From the NCBI GenBank assembly GCA_944392985.1, contig CALXYL010000003.1:52303-116302 (forward strand): a stretch of 64,000 nt of DNA, written 5' to 3'. Within the stretch, counting starts at the first letter, position 1, and every line of letters starts with the position of its first letter. Shown here in pieces: positions 1-8,809 of the stretch. The position numbers and the translations under genes are program-made. Origin of the DNA: an uncultured Spirochaetaceae bacterium. Its GTDB lineage: Bacteria; Spirochaetota; Spirochaetia; Sphaerochaetales; Sphaerochaetaceae. The notes below the pieces were generated by a model. That model worked only from the letters and a program-made list of their open reading frames with translations, was not told where the DNA came from and searched no databases.

Positions 1-586
1 AACGCCTTGGCTTGATGGTAAGCACACTATCTTCGGACATGTTGTTGAAGGGCAGGATGTAGTCAACAGAATACAGCAGAACGATAAGATCCGCAGCATA
101 AGGATCATCAGGAAAGGTGCTGAGGCTGAGGCATTCCAGGTGACTGGCAGCTCCTTCGCCGAGCTCTGTGACAAAGCGGAGGAACGCCGTCAGGAAGAGA
201 TAAGGAAAGCAAGGAAGAAGATAGAGGCGGAGATCGAGAACCGCTATCCGAATGCCGTTATTACCAATACCGGGTTGAGGTATATTGTAACAAAGGAAGG
301 AAAGGGAACCGAGACTCCGGAATATGGCAAGGCGGTTACGGTGCATTATCAGGGATCACTCCTTAATGGGAAGATCTTCGACTCATCACTGATCCGTCAT
401 GAGCCCGCTGTTTTCCATATCGGGGAAGTCATCGAAGGATGGAATGAAGCACTGCAGACAATGAAGAAGGGTGAGAAGCGTACGCTGATCATTCCGCCTG
501 AGCTTGGCTATGGTGAGTATGGCTATCCTGGAGTGATACCGCCTGATTCATACCTCATCTTCGATGTCGAGCTTATTGATTTCTGA
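1..586 (+). CDS. Cyclophilin-FKBP dual peptidyl-prolyl isomerase, 5' truncated
   Basis: The reading frame is open from base 2, so the gene begins before the window. The first ~45 residues end a cyclophilin domain (motifs HTIFGHVVEGQDVV and NDKI). A charged, probably helical linker rich in Glu/Arg/Lys follows, and then a complete FKBP domain (VTVHYQGSLLNGKIFDSS, ending in YLIFDVELIDF). Both domains catalyse cis-trans isomerisation of X-Pro bonds during protein folding. Dual-family immunophilins are known from a few bacteria including Treponema. Localisation cannot be judged without the N-terminus. radA follows after 6 nt, so they are probably co-transcribed. An internal GTG at 140 would give only the linker plus FKBP and is not the real start. 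Confidence 0.88.
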   Translation, partial: TPWLDGKHTIFGHVVEGQDVVNRIQQNDKIRSIRIIRKGAEAEAFQVTGSSFAELCDKAEERRQEEIRKARKKIEAEIENRYPNAVITNTGLRYIVTKEGKGTETPEYGKAVTVHYQGSLLNGKIFDSSLIRHEPAVFHIGEVIEGWNEALQTMKKGEKRTLIIPPELGYGEYGYPGVIPPDSYLIFDVELIDF

Positions 587-592
587 GGCACC

Positions 593-1942
593 ATGAAGGA
601 AAGCGCTGTACATTACGTCTGCAGGGAATGCGGTCATATCGAAAGCAAATGGAATGGGAGATGCCCTGAATGCGGAAGCTGGAACAGCTTTGATGAGGAG
701 CGGACTGTTCCTCTGCAGAAAGGGAGGAAGGAAAAGCAGACCGTAATGGATGGAAGTGTACAGCGGCTTTCGGAAATACCGTATGAAAGCAGCATGAGGG
801 TTTCCTCAGGAATCGATGAGCTTGATCGTGTCCTTGGAGGAGGTGTGATGAGGCCTTCATCGGTTCTGGTCGGCGGTGAACCCGGCATCGGCAAGAGCAC
901 GATAATGATACAGATGCTGGATTCTCTCTCTTCCTCCGCTCCGGTTCTTTATGTCTCTGGGGAGGAATCCCCGTCCCAGGTGAGGATGAGGGCTGATCGT
1001 CTTTCCCTCAGGACTGATTCCATATCCATATTCTGTGACACGCGCCTTGAGTCTCTGTCAGAGACCATTGAGCGTATCCGTCCGGGATATATCGTGATCG
1101 ATTCCCTTCAGACGCTCTACAGCTCCTCTGTTGTCTCAATGGCGGGATCCCCAAATCAGATCAAAGCATGCTGCATGGAACTGTCACTGGCGGCGAAGAA
1201 GGCAGGATCCGCGATCTTCTTCATCGGCCATGTCACGAAGGATGGGTATATTGCAGGGCCGAAGATCGTTGAGCATATTGTTGACACCGTACTGTACTTT
1301 GAAAGCGCTGAGAGCGGGATGAGACTCCTTAGGGCAAGCAAGAACAGATTCGGATCAGTTGATGAGATCGGGCTGTTCTCGATGGATCAGAGCGGGCTCC
1401 ATGGTGTCAAGGATCCATCATCGGTATTCCTTGCATCCCGCCGGGAATCTGGTATTCCCTCAGGGATAGCGTTCACATCCGTCGTTGAGGGCAGCCGTAC
1501 ATTCGCAGTGGAGATACAGGCCCTTGTTGTGCCTGCCAAGACTGGGCTGCAGCGCATCTATTCAGACAGGATCGATACAGCGCGCGTCAGCAGGGTGGCA
1601 GCCATCCTGCAGAAGCATGCCGGCCTGATGCTTTCTGATCAGGACATATACGTCAATGTCGCAGGAGGGATAAAGCTCTCCGAGGTTTCCATTGAACTTG
1701 CATTGGCTCTCGCGCTTTACAGCTCAAAGGAGGACATTCCTCTAAGATCTTCTTCCGCGGCCTTCGGCGAGCTTTCACTTGCAGGAGAGGTCCGACGGGT
1801 AGCCTTTGCCGACAGGCGCATGAAGAATCTTGAGGAGATGGGATTCAGCGAGGTGCTGTCCGGTGAGACGTCAGGAGGAAGGAAGGCTGTTGGCAATATA
1901 AAAGCCGCATTGATAGCGGCTTTCAGCAATCGGAGAGGATGA
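593..1942 (+). CDS. radA: DNA repair protein RadA
   Basis: 449 residues, the usual RadA length. It has an N-terminal C4 zinc finger (CRECG ... CPECG, residues ~10-28), Walker A GGEPGIGKS at ~93-101, the RadA signature KNRFG at ~249-253, and a C-terminal Lon-like domain. RadA is a hexameric branch-migration helicase that processes recombination intermediates. A GAGG ribosome site lies 6 nt before the ATG, and the gene follows the PPIase gene by 6 nt. It ends 2 nt from the convergent TraB-like gene. Confidence 0.97.
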   Translation: MKESAVHYVCRECGHIESKWNGRCPECGSWNSFDEERTVPLQKGRKEKQTVMDGSVQRLSEIPYESSMRVSSGIDELDRVLGGGVMRPSSVLVGGEPGIGKSTIMIQMLDSLSSSAPVLYVSGEESPSQVRMRADRLSLRTDSISIFCDTRLESLSETIERIRPGYIVIDSLQTLYSSSVVSMAGSPNQIKACCMELSLAAKKAGSAIFFIGHVTKDGYIAGPKIVEHIVDTVLYFESAESGMRLLRASKNRFGSVDEIGLFSMDQSGLHGVKDPSSVFLASRRESGIPSGIAFTSVVEGSRTFAVEIQALVVPAKTGLQRIYSDRIDTARVSRVAAILQKHAGLMLSDQDIYVNVAGGIKLSEVSIELALALALYSSKEDIPLRSSSAAFGELSLAGEVRRVAFADRRMKNLEEMGFSEVLSGETSGGRKAVGNIKAALIAAFSNRRG

Positions 1943-1944
1943 CC

Positions 1945-3135
1945 TCAGATCCTTGAAATGAGAAGAGGGAATGCTACGAATGTCCCAAGCATGCTTCCAA
2001 CTGATGATAGGAAGAATACGAGAAGGCAGTGCAGTATCCTGTTCCCATACCATCCTCTGATCCTCATCGCATCATCATTGAGGCGCTCGAAGTCCCTTAC
2101 CTTTGGTTTTCGGAAGGTCGCTTCGAGTATTCCACCGAGCATTCCGACGCCAAGCACAGGATTGAGAGCGAAGAAAGGAGCGGTAATGGCACAGCAGAGC
2201 GCATTGAGAGGGTGTGCCGCTGCGATGATCGAGGCGATCAGTGTACCTCCTGCATTGACGGCAATCCAGTAGAGGAATGTCCTCAATCCCTGATCCCAGC
2301 CATTTGCCGCGATTCCTATCACAAGAAGGAGAACGATAAGAGTCGGGATGATATAGGATGCGGCCTTGCCTATGCCGCTGCCTTTTGGAACTGTATCCAG
2401 CTCTTCCACGCTCTTTACCGCACTGCCGCTTTCCAGCTTTCCGAGCGTTGATATAACGCCGTTTGTATGACCTGCACCTATAACCGCGATCTTCTTGTGC
2501 CCAGGGGCTGCGTAGATCTTCGATGCAAGGTAGATATCCCTTTCGTCGATCAGGACTTCCTTGATGGATGGAAGTTCCTTTGCAACCTCATTCAGCATTC
2601 CCTCAAGCGTCTCCTGCTTCTTGAGGTCCTCAAGCTCCTCCGGGGATATCTTCTCATCGGAGAAGGCCGCGGAGATCAGCGTCGCAAGCAGCTTGCATTT
2701 CTTCCAGAGCGATGAGCGCGCCCATGCACGGCGGAATGTCGTCTGTATGTTCCTGTCGCAGAGCGAGAGGGGAATGCCCTTTTCCTCGGCGAGCTTCACT
2801 GCACCAAGCAGTTCATCACCGGGATTCGCTCCCGTCTGTGCACCGAGCTTCCTCTGGAAGGAGGCAAGAGCAGTATTGGCAAGGAGGAGAAAGCCCTTTC
2901 CCTCCTTGAATACCTTTCTGATGTCCATATCCTCCCAGCTCTGCTTCCTTGTCTTGCTGGCAAGGCGTCCTTCGTCCAGCTCAACGCAGATCCTGTCAGG
3001 GGATTCCTGGTCTATTATTGAAGCGACTTCAGCAACGCTGTCCTTGGAGACGTGTGCAGTTCCGATGAGGAAGAGCTCGTTCCCGTCTGAAAAGACTATG
3101 CGGTGGTATGTATCGCTGATTCTTTCAACTTGCAT
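1945..3135 (-). CDS. TraB/GumN-like membrane protein
   Basis: 396 residues. The N-terminal part carries the TraB/PrgY signature GTAHVS (25-30) and ICVELDEGR, and a second motif IGAGHTNG near residue 220. From ~255 onward there are several hydrophobic segments, so the protein is membrane anchored at its C-terminus. Family members include enterococcal TraB, which limits pheromone activity, and predicted Tiki-like metalloproteases; the substrate here is unknown. A TATACT box ends 6 nt before the ATG and there is no Shine-Dalgarno site, which suggests a leaderless transcript. The gene lies 20 bp downstream of a small unknown gene on the same strand. Confidence 0.85.
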   Translation of the reverse strand: MQVERISDTYHRIVFSDGNELFLIGTAHVSKDSVAEVASIIDQESPDRICVELDEGRLASKTRKQSWEDMDIRKVFKEGKGFLLLANTALASFQRKLGAQTGANPGDELLGAVKLAEEKGIPLSLCDRNIQTTFRRAWARSSLWKKCKLLATLISAAFSDEKISPEELEDLKKQETLEGMLNEVAKELPSIKEVLIDERDIYLASKIYAAPGHKKIAVIGAGHTNGVISTLGKLESGSAVKSVEELDTVPKGSGIGKAASYIIPTLIVLLLVIGIAANGWDQGLRTFLYWIAVNAGGTLIASIIAAAHPLNALCCAITAPFFALNPVLGVGMLGGILEATFRKPKVRDFERLNDDAMRIRGWYGNRILHCLLVFFLSSVGSMLGTFVAFPLLISRI

Positions 3136-3141
3136 GCTCTA

Positions 3142-3147
3142 AGTATA
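3142..3147 (-). promoter_or_regulatory. -10 box for TraB-like gene (leaderless)
   Basis: TATACT on the minus strand, separated by 6 nt (TAGAGC) from the ATG at 3135. Transcription would start at or one base before the start codon. No good -35 is seen. Confidence 0.45.
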
Positions 3148-3155
3148 GCTATCCT

Positions 3156-3587
3156 TCAAGGAGTGGGGAAGAGAAGCTGCATCACGCATTCCAGGATGCT
3201 TTCCTTGTAGATCCTTATGTAGAACCGCCCTTCTCCTGATGTGGCATAAGGCAGGATCAGACGCTCAAGGGCAGTCCTGTCAGGGATGAATGGAAGCTGC
3301 TCGAACAGATAGGAACCTGAGGGTATCTCCATGTCCTCCTCTTCCTTCCTTCCGATGGTACCGCCGCTTTCTATGGTTTTCCTCTCCTCTTCGCTGTATC
3401 CATGCCTCTCTCCTGAGACGTGTTCTGCAATGGAGAGCATCTCGTCCCTGAAGCAGTAGCTGCATTCGATCACGGCATCATAGCCGATGGCTGCATGGTC
3501 AGCCCTCTCCATTGCTTCCTGCAGTGAAAAGGGCTGGCTCCTGTAATAAAGAGGGGAGATGAGATTCAGCTTCAGCGCTCTCTGCAT
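3156..3587 (-). CDS. Hypothetical protein, 143 aa
   Basis: I do not recognise this family. The protein is soluble, without signal peptide or membrane segment, and acidic in the middle (an Arg/Lys/Glu-rich stretch around residues 65-90). It contains ECSYCFRDE with a single CxxC-like pair absent elsewhere. It starts 2 nt after the pepD stop codon, which strongly suggests cotranscription in the order nagA-pepD-this gene. Coding is supported by the tight packing between pepD and the TraB-like gene. Confidence 0.7.
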   Translation of the reverse strand: MQRALKLNLISPLYYRSQPFSLQEAMERADHAAIGYDAVIECSYCFRDEMLSIAEHVSGERHGYSEEERKTIESGGTIGRKEEEDMEIPSGSYLFEQLPFIPDRTALERLILPYATSGEGRFYIRIYKESILECVMQLLFPTP

Positions 3588-3589
3588 CG

Positions 3590-5017
3590 TTATTTCAGCA
3601 TCGGCAGCATCTTCTTGACGAAAGCCGCCGTACGTTCTGCAGAGGCTGCATCGGTAGTCTCGTTGACGGAATGCACATCATGGATCTCCGGTCCGATTGA
3701 GACCGATTCCATTCCTGGGATCAGGGAGTTGATGATCCCGCATTCCAGTCCGGCATGGATCGCAGTGATCTTCGCCTTCCTTCCTTCTATGCTCTTATAT
3801 GCGGCGGCAACTTCCTTTACCAGCTTTGACTTCGGATCTGGAGACCAGGAAGGATAGCTTCCATTGACCTTCGCCTTGAAGCCGAAGGCCTCTATGATGG
3901 AAACCAGCTCGCTCATCAATTCCATCTTCCTTGAATCGGTATTGCTTCGCACAGAGTAGGAGACCCTGACCCGATCATCCTCGATGGAAACGATTGCAAG
4001 GTTGTCGGAAGTTTCGACGATGCCAGGTAGCGCGGCGCTCATGTTCCTCACCCCATGTGGAGAGCAGAGAAGGAGACCGGCAATCTTCGCGCTCTTCTTC
4101 GTCCTGATGGCGGTTTCGGGAAGGGCTGTCTCCTCTACCGAAAGCGTGATGCCCGGATCGATGAGGGCGTACTCAGCCGCAAGCTCCTCCTGCAGCGTCC
4201 TTGCCTGCGAGAGCGCAGCATCCCTGTCCTTGACCGTGATGATGGCCTGTGCAGAGGATGGTATGACGTTCTTCCTCGTTCCTCCTTCGATTGAGGCGAT
4301 CTGGAAGGATGGCAGCCTGTCAAGATAACGGGCAAGGATCTTTATTGCATTCGCCCTTTCCTTGTGTATATCGCCGCCGCTGTGCCCGCCAAGGAGGCCG
4401 GATACCTTTATGGCAAGGGCTGTGCCTTCTGCCTTCTCGTACTTCAGCTTCATTGAGGCATCAATATCGATGCCGCCTGCGCAGCCGATGTAGATGATTC
4501 CTTCCTCCTCGCTGTCGAGGTTGATCAGCCTGCGCGCTGAGATGCGCTCCGGATCGATTGAATATGCTCCTCCGAGCCCGGTTTCCTCCTCCACTGTGAA
4601 GATGGCTTCCACAGGACCATGAGCCGCATCCGGATCAGAGAGGATGTCGAGGATGATTGCGACGCCGAGCCCGTCATCAGCACCAAGGGATGTGTCCTTT
4701 GCCCTGACAGAGATGCCATCTGTGACGATCTCGATGGGATCGGAAAGGAAATCATGCTTTGATCCCTCTTTCTTCACGCAGACCATGTCAACGTGGGCCT
4801 GAAGAGCCACCGGCGGCAGCTTTTCCAGCCCCTTTGTTCCCGCCTTGCGCATATAGACATTGCCCTTGCTGTCAGAGCTCGCCTCTATGCCTTCCTTCTG
4901 CGCCCATGACAGGAGGAAATTCCTTATGCCTTCCTCGTTTCCGCTTTCACGGGGAATCGAGGAGATATCCGAGAAGAGCTTCCAGAGCTTCTTGTTATTC
5001 AGTTTGCTGTACCACAT
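3590..5017 (-). CDS. pepD: Aminoacyl-histidine dipeptidase (PepD, M20)
   Basis: 475 residues, the typical PepD length. Metal-binding and catalytic motifs of the M20 dizinc peptidases are visible: HVD at 75-77, GADDG at ~113-117, EEETG at 143-147, and a late His in IHAGLECG. It cleaves dipeptides such as carnosine-type aminoacyl-histidines in the cytoplasm. The start overlaps the end of nagA by 19 bp, so translation may be coupled. This pairing provides amino acids and nitrogen alongside amino-sugar use. Confidence 0.95.
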   Translation of the reverse strand: MWYSKLNNKKLWKLFSDISSIPRESGNEEGIRNFLLSWAQKEGIEASSDSKGNVYMRKAGTKGLEKLPPVALQAHVDMVCVKKEGSKHDFLSDPIEIVTDGISVRAKDTSLGADDGLGVAIILDILSDPDAAHGPVEAIFTVEEETGLGGAYSIDPERISARRLINLDSEEEGIIYIGCAGGIDIDASMKLKYEKAEGTALAIKVSGLLGGHSGGDIHKERANAIKILARYLDRLPSFQIASIEGGTRKNVIPSSAQAIITVKDRDAALSQARTLQEELAAEYALIDPGITLSVEETALPETAIRTKKSAKIAGLLLCSPHGVRNMSAALPGIVETSDNLAIVSIEDDRVRVSYSVRSNTDSRKMELMSELVSIIEAFGFKAKVNGSYPSWSPDPKSKLVKEVAAAYKSIEGRKAKITAIHAGLECGIINSLIPGMESVSIGPEIHDVHSVNETTDAASAERTAAFVKKMLPMLK

Positions 5018-6135
5018 ACGATTTCTCCATTGACCATCGTGAATTTTATTCCCAGAGACCTGTCCATTACAACAAGATCAGCCCTTTTCCCGGGAGCGAT
5101 CTCACCTCTGTCGGAAAGGGAATATATACTTGCCGGTGTCGTTGAGGTCACAGCGGAAGCCGTTTCTATCGGAAGTCCCCAGTGCACGAGATTGGTGAAT
5201 GCGCTGTGCATTGTCAGCGATGATCCCTGGATCAGCTCCGGCCTTCCCTTCGTGACCCAGAGTCCGTCTCCCATCTCCACTGGAACACCATTTGCCGTGA
5301 GCTCTCCTGTTTTCTGCATCGTCGGGCGGAGGGAATCGGTGATGACAGCAACCCTGTCAGTGCCTTTTGCCTCGATGATGTACTTCACGATATCGCTATT
5401 CACATGCTTGCCATCTGCAATGATCTCTGTGCTCATCGCGCTGTGCATCATGACACAGCCTACGACGCCGGGCTTGCGATGCGAGAAGCCGGACATCGCA
5501 TTGAAGAGATGCGTGGCGTGGCGTATCCCGATATCCATGCCATGCATTGCCTCCTCATATGTGGCATCTGTGTGTCCCATGAGCAGAACCACGCCATTTT
5601 CTGCCGCTTTTGCAGCAATGCGCTCGATTCCCGGCAGTTCCGGCGCACATGTCATCGCTTTCACGAGCGATCCCCCTTCCTCCAGCATCCTCATGAATAC
5701 AGCTTCATCAGGGTCAAGCCTTCCTGCAGGATTCTGCGCCCCGATGCGGTTGGGGGAGATGAATGGCCCTTCTATATGGATACCGGCAATGGAAGCTCCC
5801 TTCTCCTTGCCCTTCGCGCTTCTTATTGCCCTCTCGTCGGAGAGTATGCGTTCCATGGTGTCTGTGTATATCGTTGGGAAGAAGGAGGTCACGCCTTCTT
5901 CCTTCAAGGCATCTGACATCGCCAGGATCGCTTCTTCTGTTCCATCCTCCGTGCCCCTTCCTCCGATTCCATGGATATGCGTGTCAATGAATCCAGGTAC
6001 GGCGAGGAGGCCGGTTCCATCTATTGTTTCCGTGTGTCCATCGGCAATTCCGAATACGTTGCCGTTTATTGCGATGTCCGTGCGCACAAGACGGCCGCAG
6101 ACGACCGCATCGATGTTCTTTATCAGTGTATTCAT
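4999..6135 (-). CDS. nagA: N-acetylglucosamine-6-phosphate deacetylase
   Basis: 378 residues from the ATG at 6135. A nine-residue longer frame exists but family members start at MNTLIKN-like sequence. Motifs: HIHG near residue 53 (start of the amidohydrolase barrel), GIHIEGPF, GHTDA, HATHLFNAM, and ITDS, all expected metal or catalytic positions. It hydrolyses GlcNAc-6-P to GlcN-6-P and acetate. An extended -10 (TGC-TATACT) sits 6 nt before this ATG, so the mRNA appears leaderless; this also supports the shorter start. nagB is not in the window. Confidence 0.95.
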   Translation of the reverse strand: MNTLIKNIDAVVCGRLVRTDIAINGNVFGIADGHTETIDGTGLLAVPGFIDTHIHGIGGRGTEDGTEEAILAMSDALKEEGVTSFFPTIYTDTMERILSDERAIRSAKGKEKGASIAGIHIEGPFISPNRIGAQNPAGRLDPDEAVFMRMLEEGGSLVKAMTCAPELPGIERIAAKAAENGVVLLMGHTDATYEEAMHGMDIGIRHATHLFNAMSGFSHRKPGVVGCVMMHSAMSTEIIADGKHVNSDIVKYIIEAKGTDRVAVITDSLRPTMQKTGELTANGVPVEMGDGLWVTKGRPELIQGSSLTMHSAFTNLVHWGLPIETASAVTSTTPASIYSLSDRGEIAPGKRADLVVMDRSLGIKFTMVNGEIVCGTAN

Positions 6136-6141
6136 AGCCAG

Positions 6142-6147
6142 AGTATA
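6142..6147 (-). promoter_or_regulatory. Extended -10 of nagA (leaderless)
   Basis: TGC followed by TATACT, 6 nt before the nagA ATG at 6135, so the expected start of transcription falls on the ATG. No Shine-Dalgarno site exists. The divergent lipid-kinase promoter begins 22 bp away. Confidence 0.6.
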
Positions 6148-6168
6148 GCATTGAGGACGCATATGGTG

Positions 6169-6197
6169 TTGAGTATGTCAATGACTTGCAATAGAAT
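6169..6197 (+). promoter_or_regulatory. Sigma-70 promoter of the lipid kinase gene
   Basis: TTGAGT (6169-6174), 17-bp spacer, TAGAAT (6192-6197). The ATG at 6207 is 9 nt after the -10, leaving a leader of only about 3 nt. Confidence 0.6.
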
Positions 6198-6206
6198 CCT
6201 GACAGA

Positions 6207-7136
6207 ATGCTCAGAAAGGATATCCTGCTCATCATAAATCCGAATGCATCCAAGGGCCGGGGAAGGAAGAAGGCCAAGGAGATACAGGCGCTCTTCCGCG
6301 AGCTCGGACGGGAGTGCACTGTGGCCTATACAAGAGGGCCCGGCCATGCGGAGAGCCTTGCGAAGAGGGGTGCATCCTATGGTTATGCCACGATTGTGGC
6401 TGCAGGTGGCGATGGCACGGTGAATGAGGTTATCAACGGCATAATGAAATCCGGGACAGAGGATGTGAGCATGGGTATCATACCGATCGGGAGAGGCAAT
6501 GATTTCGCCTGGATCGCGGGAATACCCACAAACCAGAGGAAGGCAGTGAGGCTGATCGCCTCAGGCCGGCCAAGCCGCATTGATGTAGGGCTCTGCCGTG
6601 GCGATGCCCATAGTGATATGTACTTCGTGAATGGCGCAGGATTCGGCTTTGAGCCAATGGTCAACTTCCGTGCCATGGGGTATCGACGCATCAACGGGAT
6701 GCTGAGCTATGCCGTTGCGTTCCTCTACATACTCCGTCATCCGCCGCTTCCCTATGATATCCGCATCTCTGTCGATGGGGAGGAAAGGCATATCTCGACC
6801 CAGCAGATATCCGTTGCGAACGGAAGGAGGATGGGCTCTGCCTTCATCGTTGCTCCGATTGCGTCTATCGATGACGGAATGTTTGATGTGATGTTCACCA
6901 ACCATGCCCTCGACAGGAAGGGCATCCTCCGTGCTGTCATTGCATTCTTCCGCGGCGCGCAGCTTTCCGACAAGGAGCTTTTCTCATATATCAGGGCACG
7001 GGAAGTGACGATTGACTCCGCCCGTCCGGAGGTGCAGGCGCACTGCGATGGGGAATGCTTCACGGAAAGCGGGACTTCTTTCCGCCTTTCCATACTCCCC
7101 CGTGCGCTCTCGCTGGTCAAAAAAGATGCGCAATAG
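6207..7136 (+). CDS. Diacylglycerol kinase-family lipid kinase
   Basis: 309 residues with an N-terminal NPNAS, the nucleotide-binding GGDGTVNE at ~67-74 and GRGNDFAW, typical of the DagK/YegS catalytic fold. Such enzymes phosphorylate diacylglycerol or related lipids at the membrane, recycling it to phosphatidic acid. The start at 6207 puts NPNAS at residue 11, as in the family, and has no Shine-Dalgarno site; the promoter lies immediately upstream. The exact lipid substrate is not determinable. Confidence 0.92.
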   Translation: MLRKDILLIINPNASKGRGRKKAKEIQALFRELGRECTVAYTRGPGHAESLAKRGASYGYATIVAAGGDGTVNEVINGIMKSGTEDVSMGIIPIGRGNDFAWIAGIPTNQRKAVRLIASGRPSRIDVGLCRGDAHSDMYFVNGAGFGFEPMVNFRAMGYRRINGMLSYAVAFLYILRHPPLPYDIRISVDGEERHISTQQISVANGRRMGSAFIVAPIASIDDGMFDVMFTNHALDRKGILRAVIAFFRGAQLSDKELFSYIRAREVTIDSARPEVQAHCDGECFTESGTSFRLSILPRALSLVKKDAQ

Positions 7137-7193
7137 TTAATACTTAAGAATTATTTTCTTTTGTAGCAAAAGATAATATGACGAAAAAACAAT

Positions 7194-7222
7194 TTGACTT
7201 CTCTCTTGCCTTGCGATAATAT
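7194..7222 (+). promoter_or_regulatory. Sigma-70 promoter of trehalase-fold gene
   Basis: TTGACT (7194-7199), 17-bp spacer, TAATAT (7217-7222). The leader to the ATG at 7266 is about 37 nt. A small dyad CTTTTG-TAG-CAAAAG precedes it. Confidence 0.65.
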
Positions 7223-7265
7223 TTAGAATGCGATTTAAGGACAAAGAGCAGGGATTTTTCCTTAG

Positions 7266-8702
7266 ATGCGGAGTAAGGAATTGGTTAAAGATTTAGTCCC
7301 CCGTATTCATTTCTACGATCAGGATTTTGTTGATATGTATGACAGGACCTGGGTATGGCTTGATGAGCTCTGGCATCCAGGCGAGAAGGACGGCGCTTTC
7401 CCGGAAGGCTATTATACCCATGGTGACAGCGGCACCATCAATCTCTTCGATGCCTGCCTTTCTTCGCTGTCCCTGGTCTACAGCAATCAGATATACAGCC
7501 CATACTCGATGATCGACTTCTTCTATTCCATGCAGGGGGAGGATGGACAGATCGCAGAGAGCTATGATATCGCCACGAAGACGCCGGTATTCTCTGATGA
7601 CAACCCACTCGGGGTCTCCCTTCCCCTCCTTTCCTATGTGGAATTCGTATTCTTCCACAAGATCGGGAACAAGAAGAGGCTGAAGGATGTAGTCCCGATG
7701 CTTGAAGGATATTTCAGGTGGATACAGGACCATTTCATGATGCCGAATGGCCTGTTCTCCGTTCCTGCAAGCGCAACCCATATGGGAAACCTGCCTCGCC
7801 AGGGTGCCCTCTACACAGTGGATTACAATGCAGCAGTCGCTGTATTCGCGCTTTATATGTCCTATATCGGTGATATCCTCAATGACAAGGAGCTTTCCTT
7901 CCGTTATAAGCGGATCTACTTCTCCGTCAAGACGAGGATCAACGGGATGATGTGGGATGCCGAGGATCACTTCTACTATGATCTGGACAAGGATGAGAAG
8001 AGGATCAGGAACAAGCATATCGGCTGCTACTGGACACTTCTCGCGGAGATCCCCAACAACGAATATGCCGCATTCCTGATCGAGAAGCTGAAGGATGAAG
8101 GGGAGTTCGGTACGGAGAACCCGTTCCCTTCCGTGCCTGTTTCCTCTCCGTATTTCTCGGAGGATGGGAATGGATACTGCGGCGGCGTCTCCTCCTTCTT
8201 CATATACATGGTCGTCAAGGGCCTGATGAACTACGGCTCCTTTGTATTCGCGCGTGAGTGCACGATACGCCATATGTACTTCATCCTTGATACCCTTCAT
8301 CCCGATGCGGAGAAGCAGGGGGACACCTGGGAGCTATACAGGCCAGGGAAGGAAGGGTGTGCGTCGGTTCCTGAAGGAATGGAGAACAGGAAGCGCTATC
8401 TTCCGATGCTTTCCCTTGTATCTGTCGCCTTGATGATCGAGAACATCATCGGCCTTGAGATCTCTCTTCCACGCAAGACCGTCAACTGGACGATGCAGTC
8501 GCTGGAGGAGATGGGTATCGAGGGTCTTTCGCTGAAGAAGAACAGCATCACGATCCTGTCGAACAAGAATACGAGAGGGTGGGAGATAAGGCTTGAATCA
8601 GAGAAGCTCTACTACTTCACGATCCACATTCTTGAGGATGACAAGAAGAAGACCCTTCCGATTCCTTCCGGCAAGTGCTCGATGCTGATAGACAAGCTCT
8701 GA
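7266..8702 (+). CDS. Six-hairpin (trehalase/MGH1-like) glycoside hydrolase
   Basis: 478 residues, no signal peptide, hence cytoplasmic. The pattern of repeated aromatic-rich helices (MYDRTWVWLDELW, DDNPLGVSLPL, WIQDHFMMPNGLFS, GMMWDAEDHFYYDLD, WELYRPGKEG) matches an (alpha/alpha)6 barrel of the trehalase/glucosidase-like superfamily. The substrate is not clear. Its position upstream of kduD suggests a role in oligosaccharide breakdown, but there is a hairpin between them. The last ~60 residues form a small beta-rich tail. No strong ribosome site precedes the ATG. Confidence 0.72.
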   Translation: MRSKELVKDLVPRIHFYDQDFVDMYDRTWVWLDELWHPGEKDGAFPEGYYTHGDSGTINLFDACLSSLSLVYSNQIYSPYSMIDFFYSMQGEDGQIAESYDIATKTPVFSDDNPLGVSLPLLSYVEFVFFHKIGNKKRLKDVVPMLEGYFRWIQDHFMMPNGLFSVPASATHMGNLPRQGALYTVDYNAAVAVFALYMSYIGDILNDKELSFRYKRIYFSVKTRINGMMWDAEDHFYYDLDKDEKRIRNKHIGCYWTLLAEIPNNEYAAFLIEKLKDEGEFGTENPFPSVPVSSPYFSEDGNGYCGGVSSFFIYMVVKGLMNYGSFVFARECTIRHMYFILDTLHPDAEKQGDTWELYRPGKEGCASVPEGMENRKRYLPMLSLVSVALMIENIIGLEISLPRKTVNWTMQSLEEMGIEGLSLKKNSITILSNKNTRGWEIRLESEKLYYFTIHILEDDKKKTLPIPSGKCSMLIDKL

Positions 8703-8708
8703 TGGTGA

Positions 8709-8733
8709 AAAACGGAACGTTGTTCCGTTTTTT
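8709..8733 (+). terminator. Intrinsic terminator after trehalase-fold gene
   Basis: Stem AAAACGGAAC / GTTCCGTTTT with a GTT loop, followed by T residues; flanking A and T runs make it work on either strand. The core is also an operator-like palindrome (see separate entry). Confidence 0.75.
8714..8726. promoter_or_regulatory. KdgR/IclR-type operator candidate, kduD
   Basis: GGAACGTTGTTCC differs from the kdgK/eda palindrome at one base. It lies ~80 bp before the kduD -10 region and coincides with a terminator stem, so the operator role is less certain here than at 26528. Confidence 0.45.
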
Positions 8734-8788
8734 GCTTGCAAGGTGGGAAAAGCCGTTGTAGACTTCTGATTAGCTTGATAGCAGAAGA

Positions 8789-8794
8789 TATAAT
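8789..8794 (+). promoter_or_regulatory. -10 box of kduD
   Basis: TATAAT, 15 nt before the kduD ATG; a weak CTGATT -35 at 8766-8771 gives a 17-bp spacer. Confidence 0.5.
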
Positions 8795-8809
8795 TTGAGG
8801 AGGCAGAAT

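Noticed and set aside
5030..6148. 372-codon open frame on the plus strand
   Set aside because: Antisense shadow of nagA; no ribosome site and composition typical of a reverse frame.
6135..6162. Upstream start of nagA
   Set aside because: It would place the start above the -10 box and add nine residues not found in NagA proteins.
7293..8300. 335-codon open frame on the minus strand
   Set aside because: Antisense shadow of the trehalase-fold gene; no recognisable motifs.
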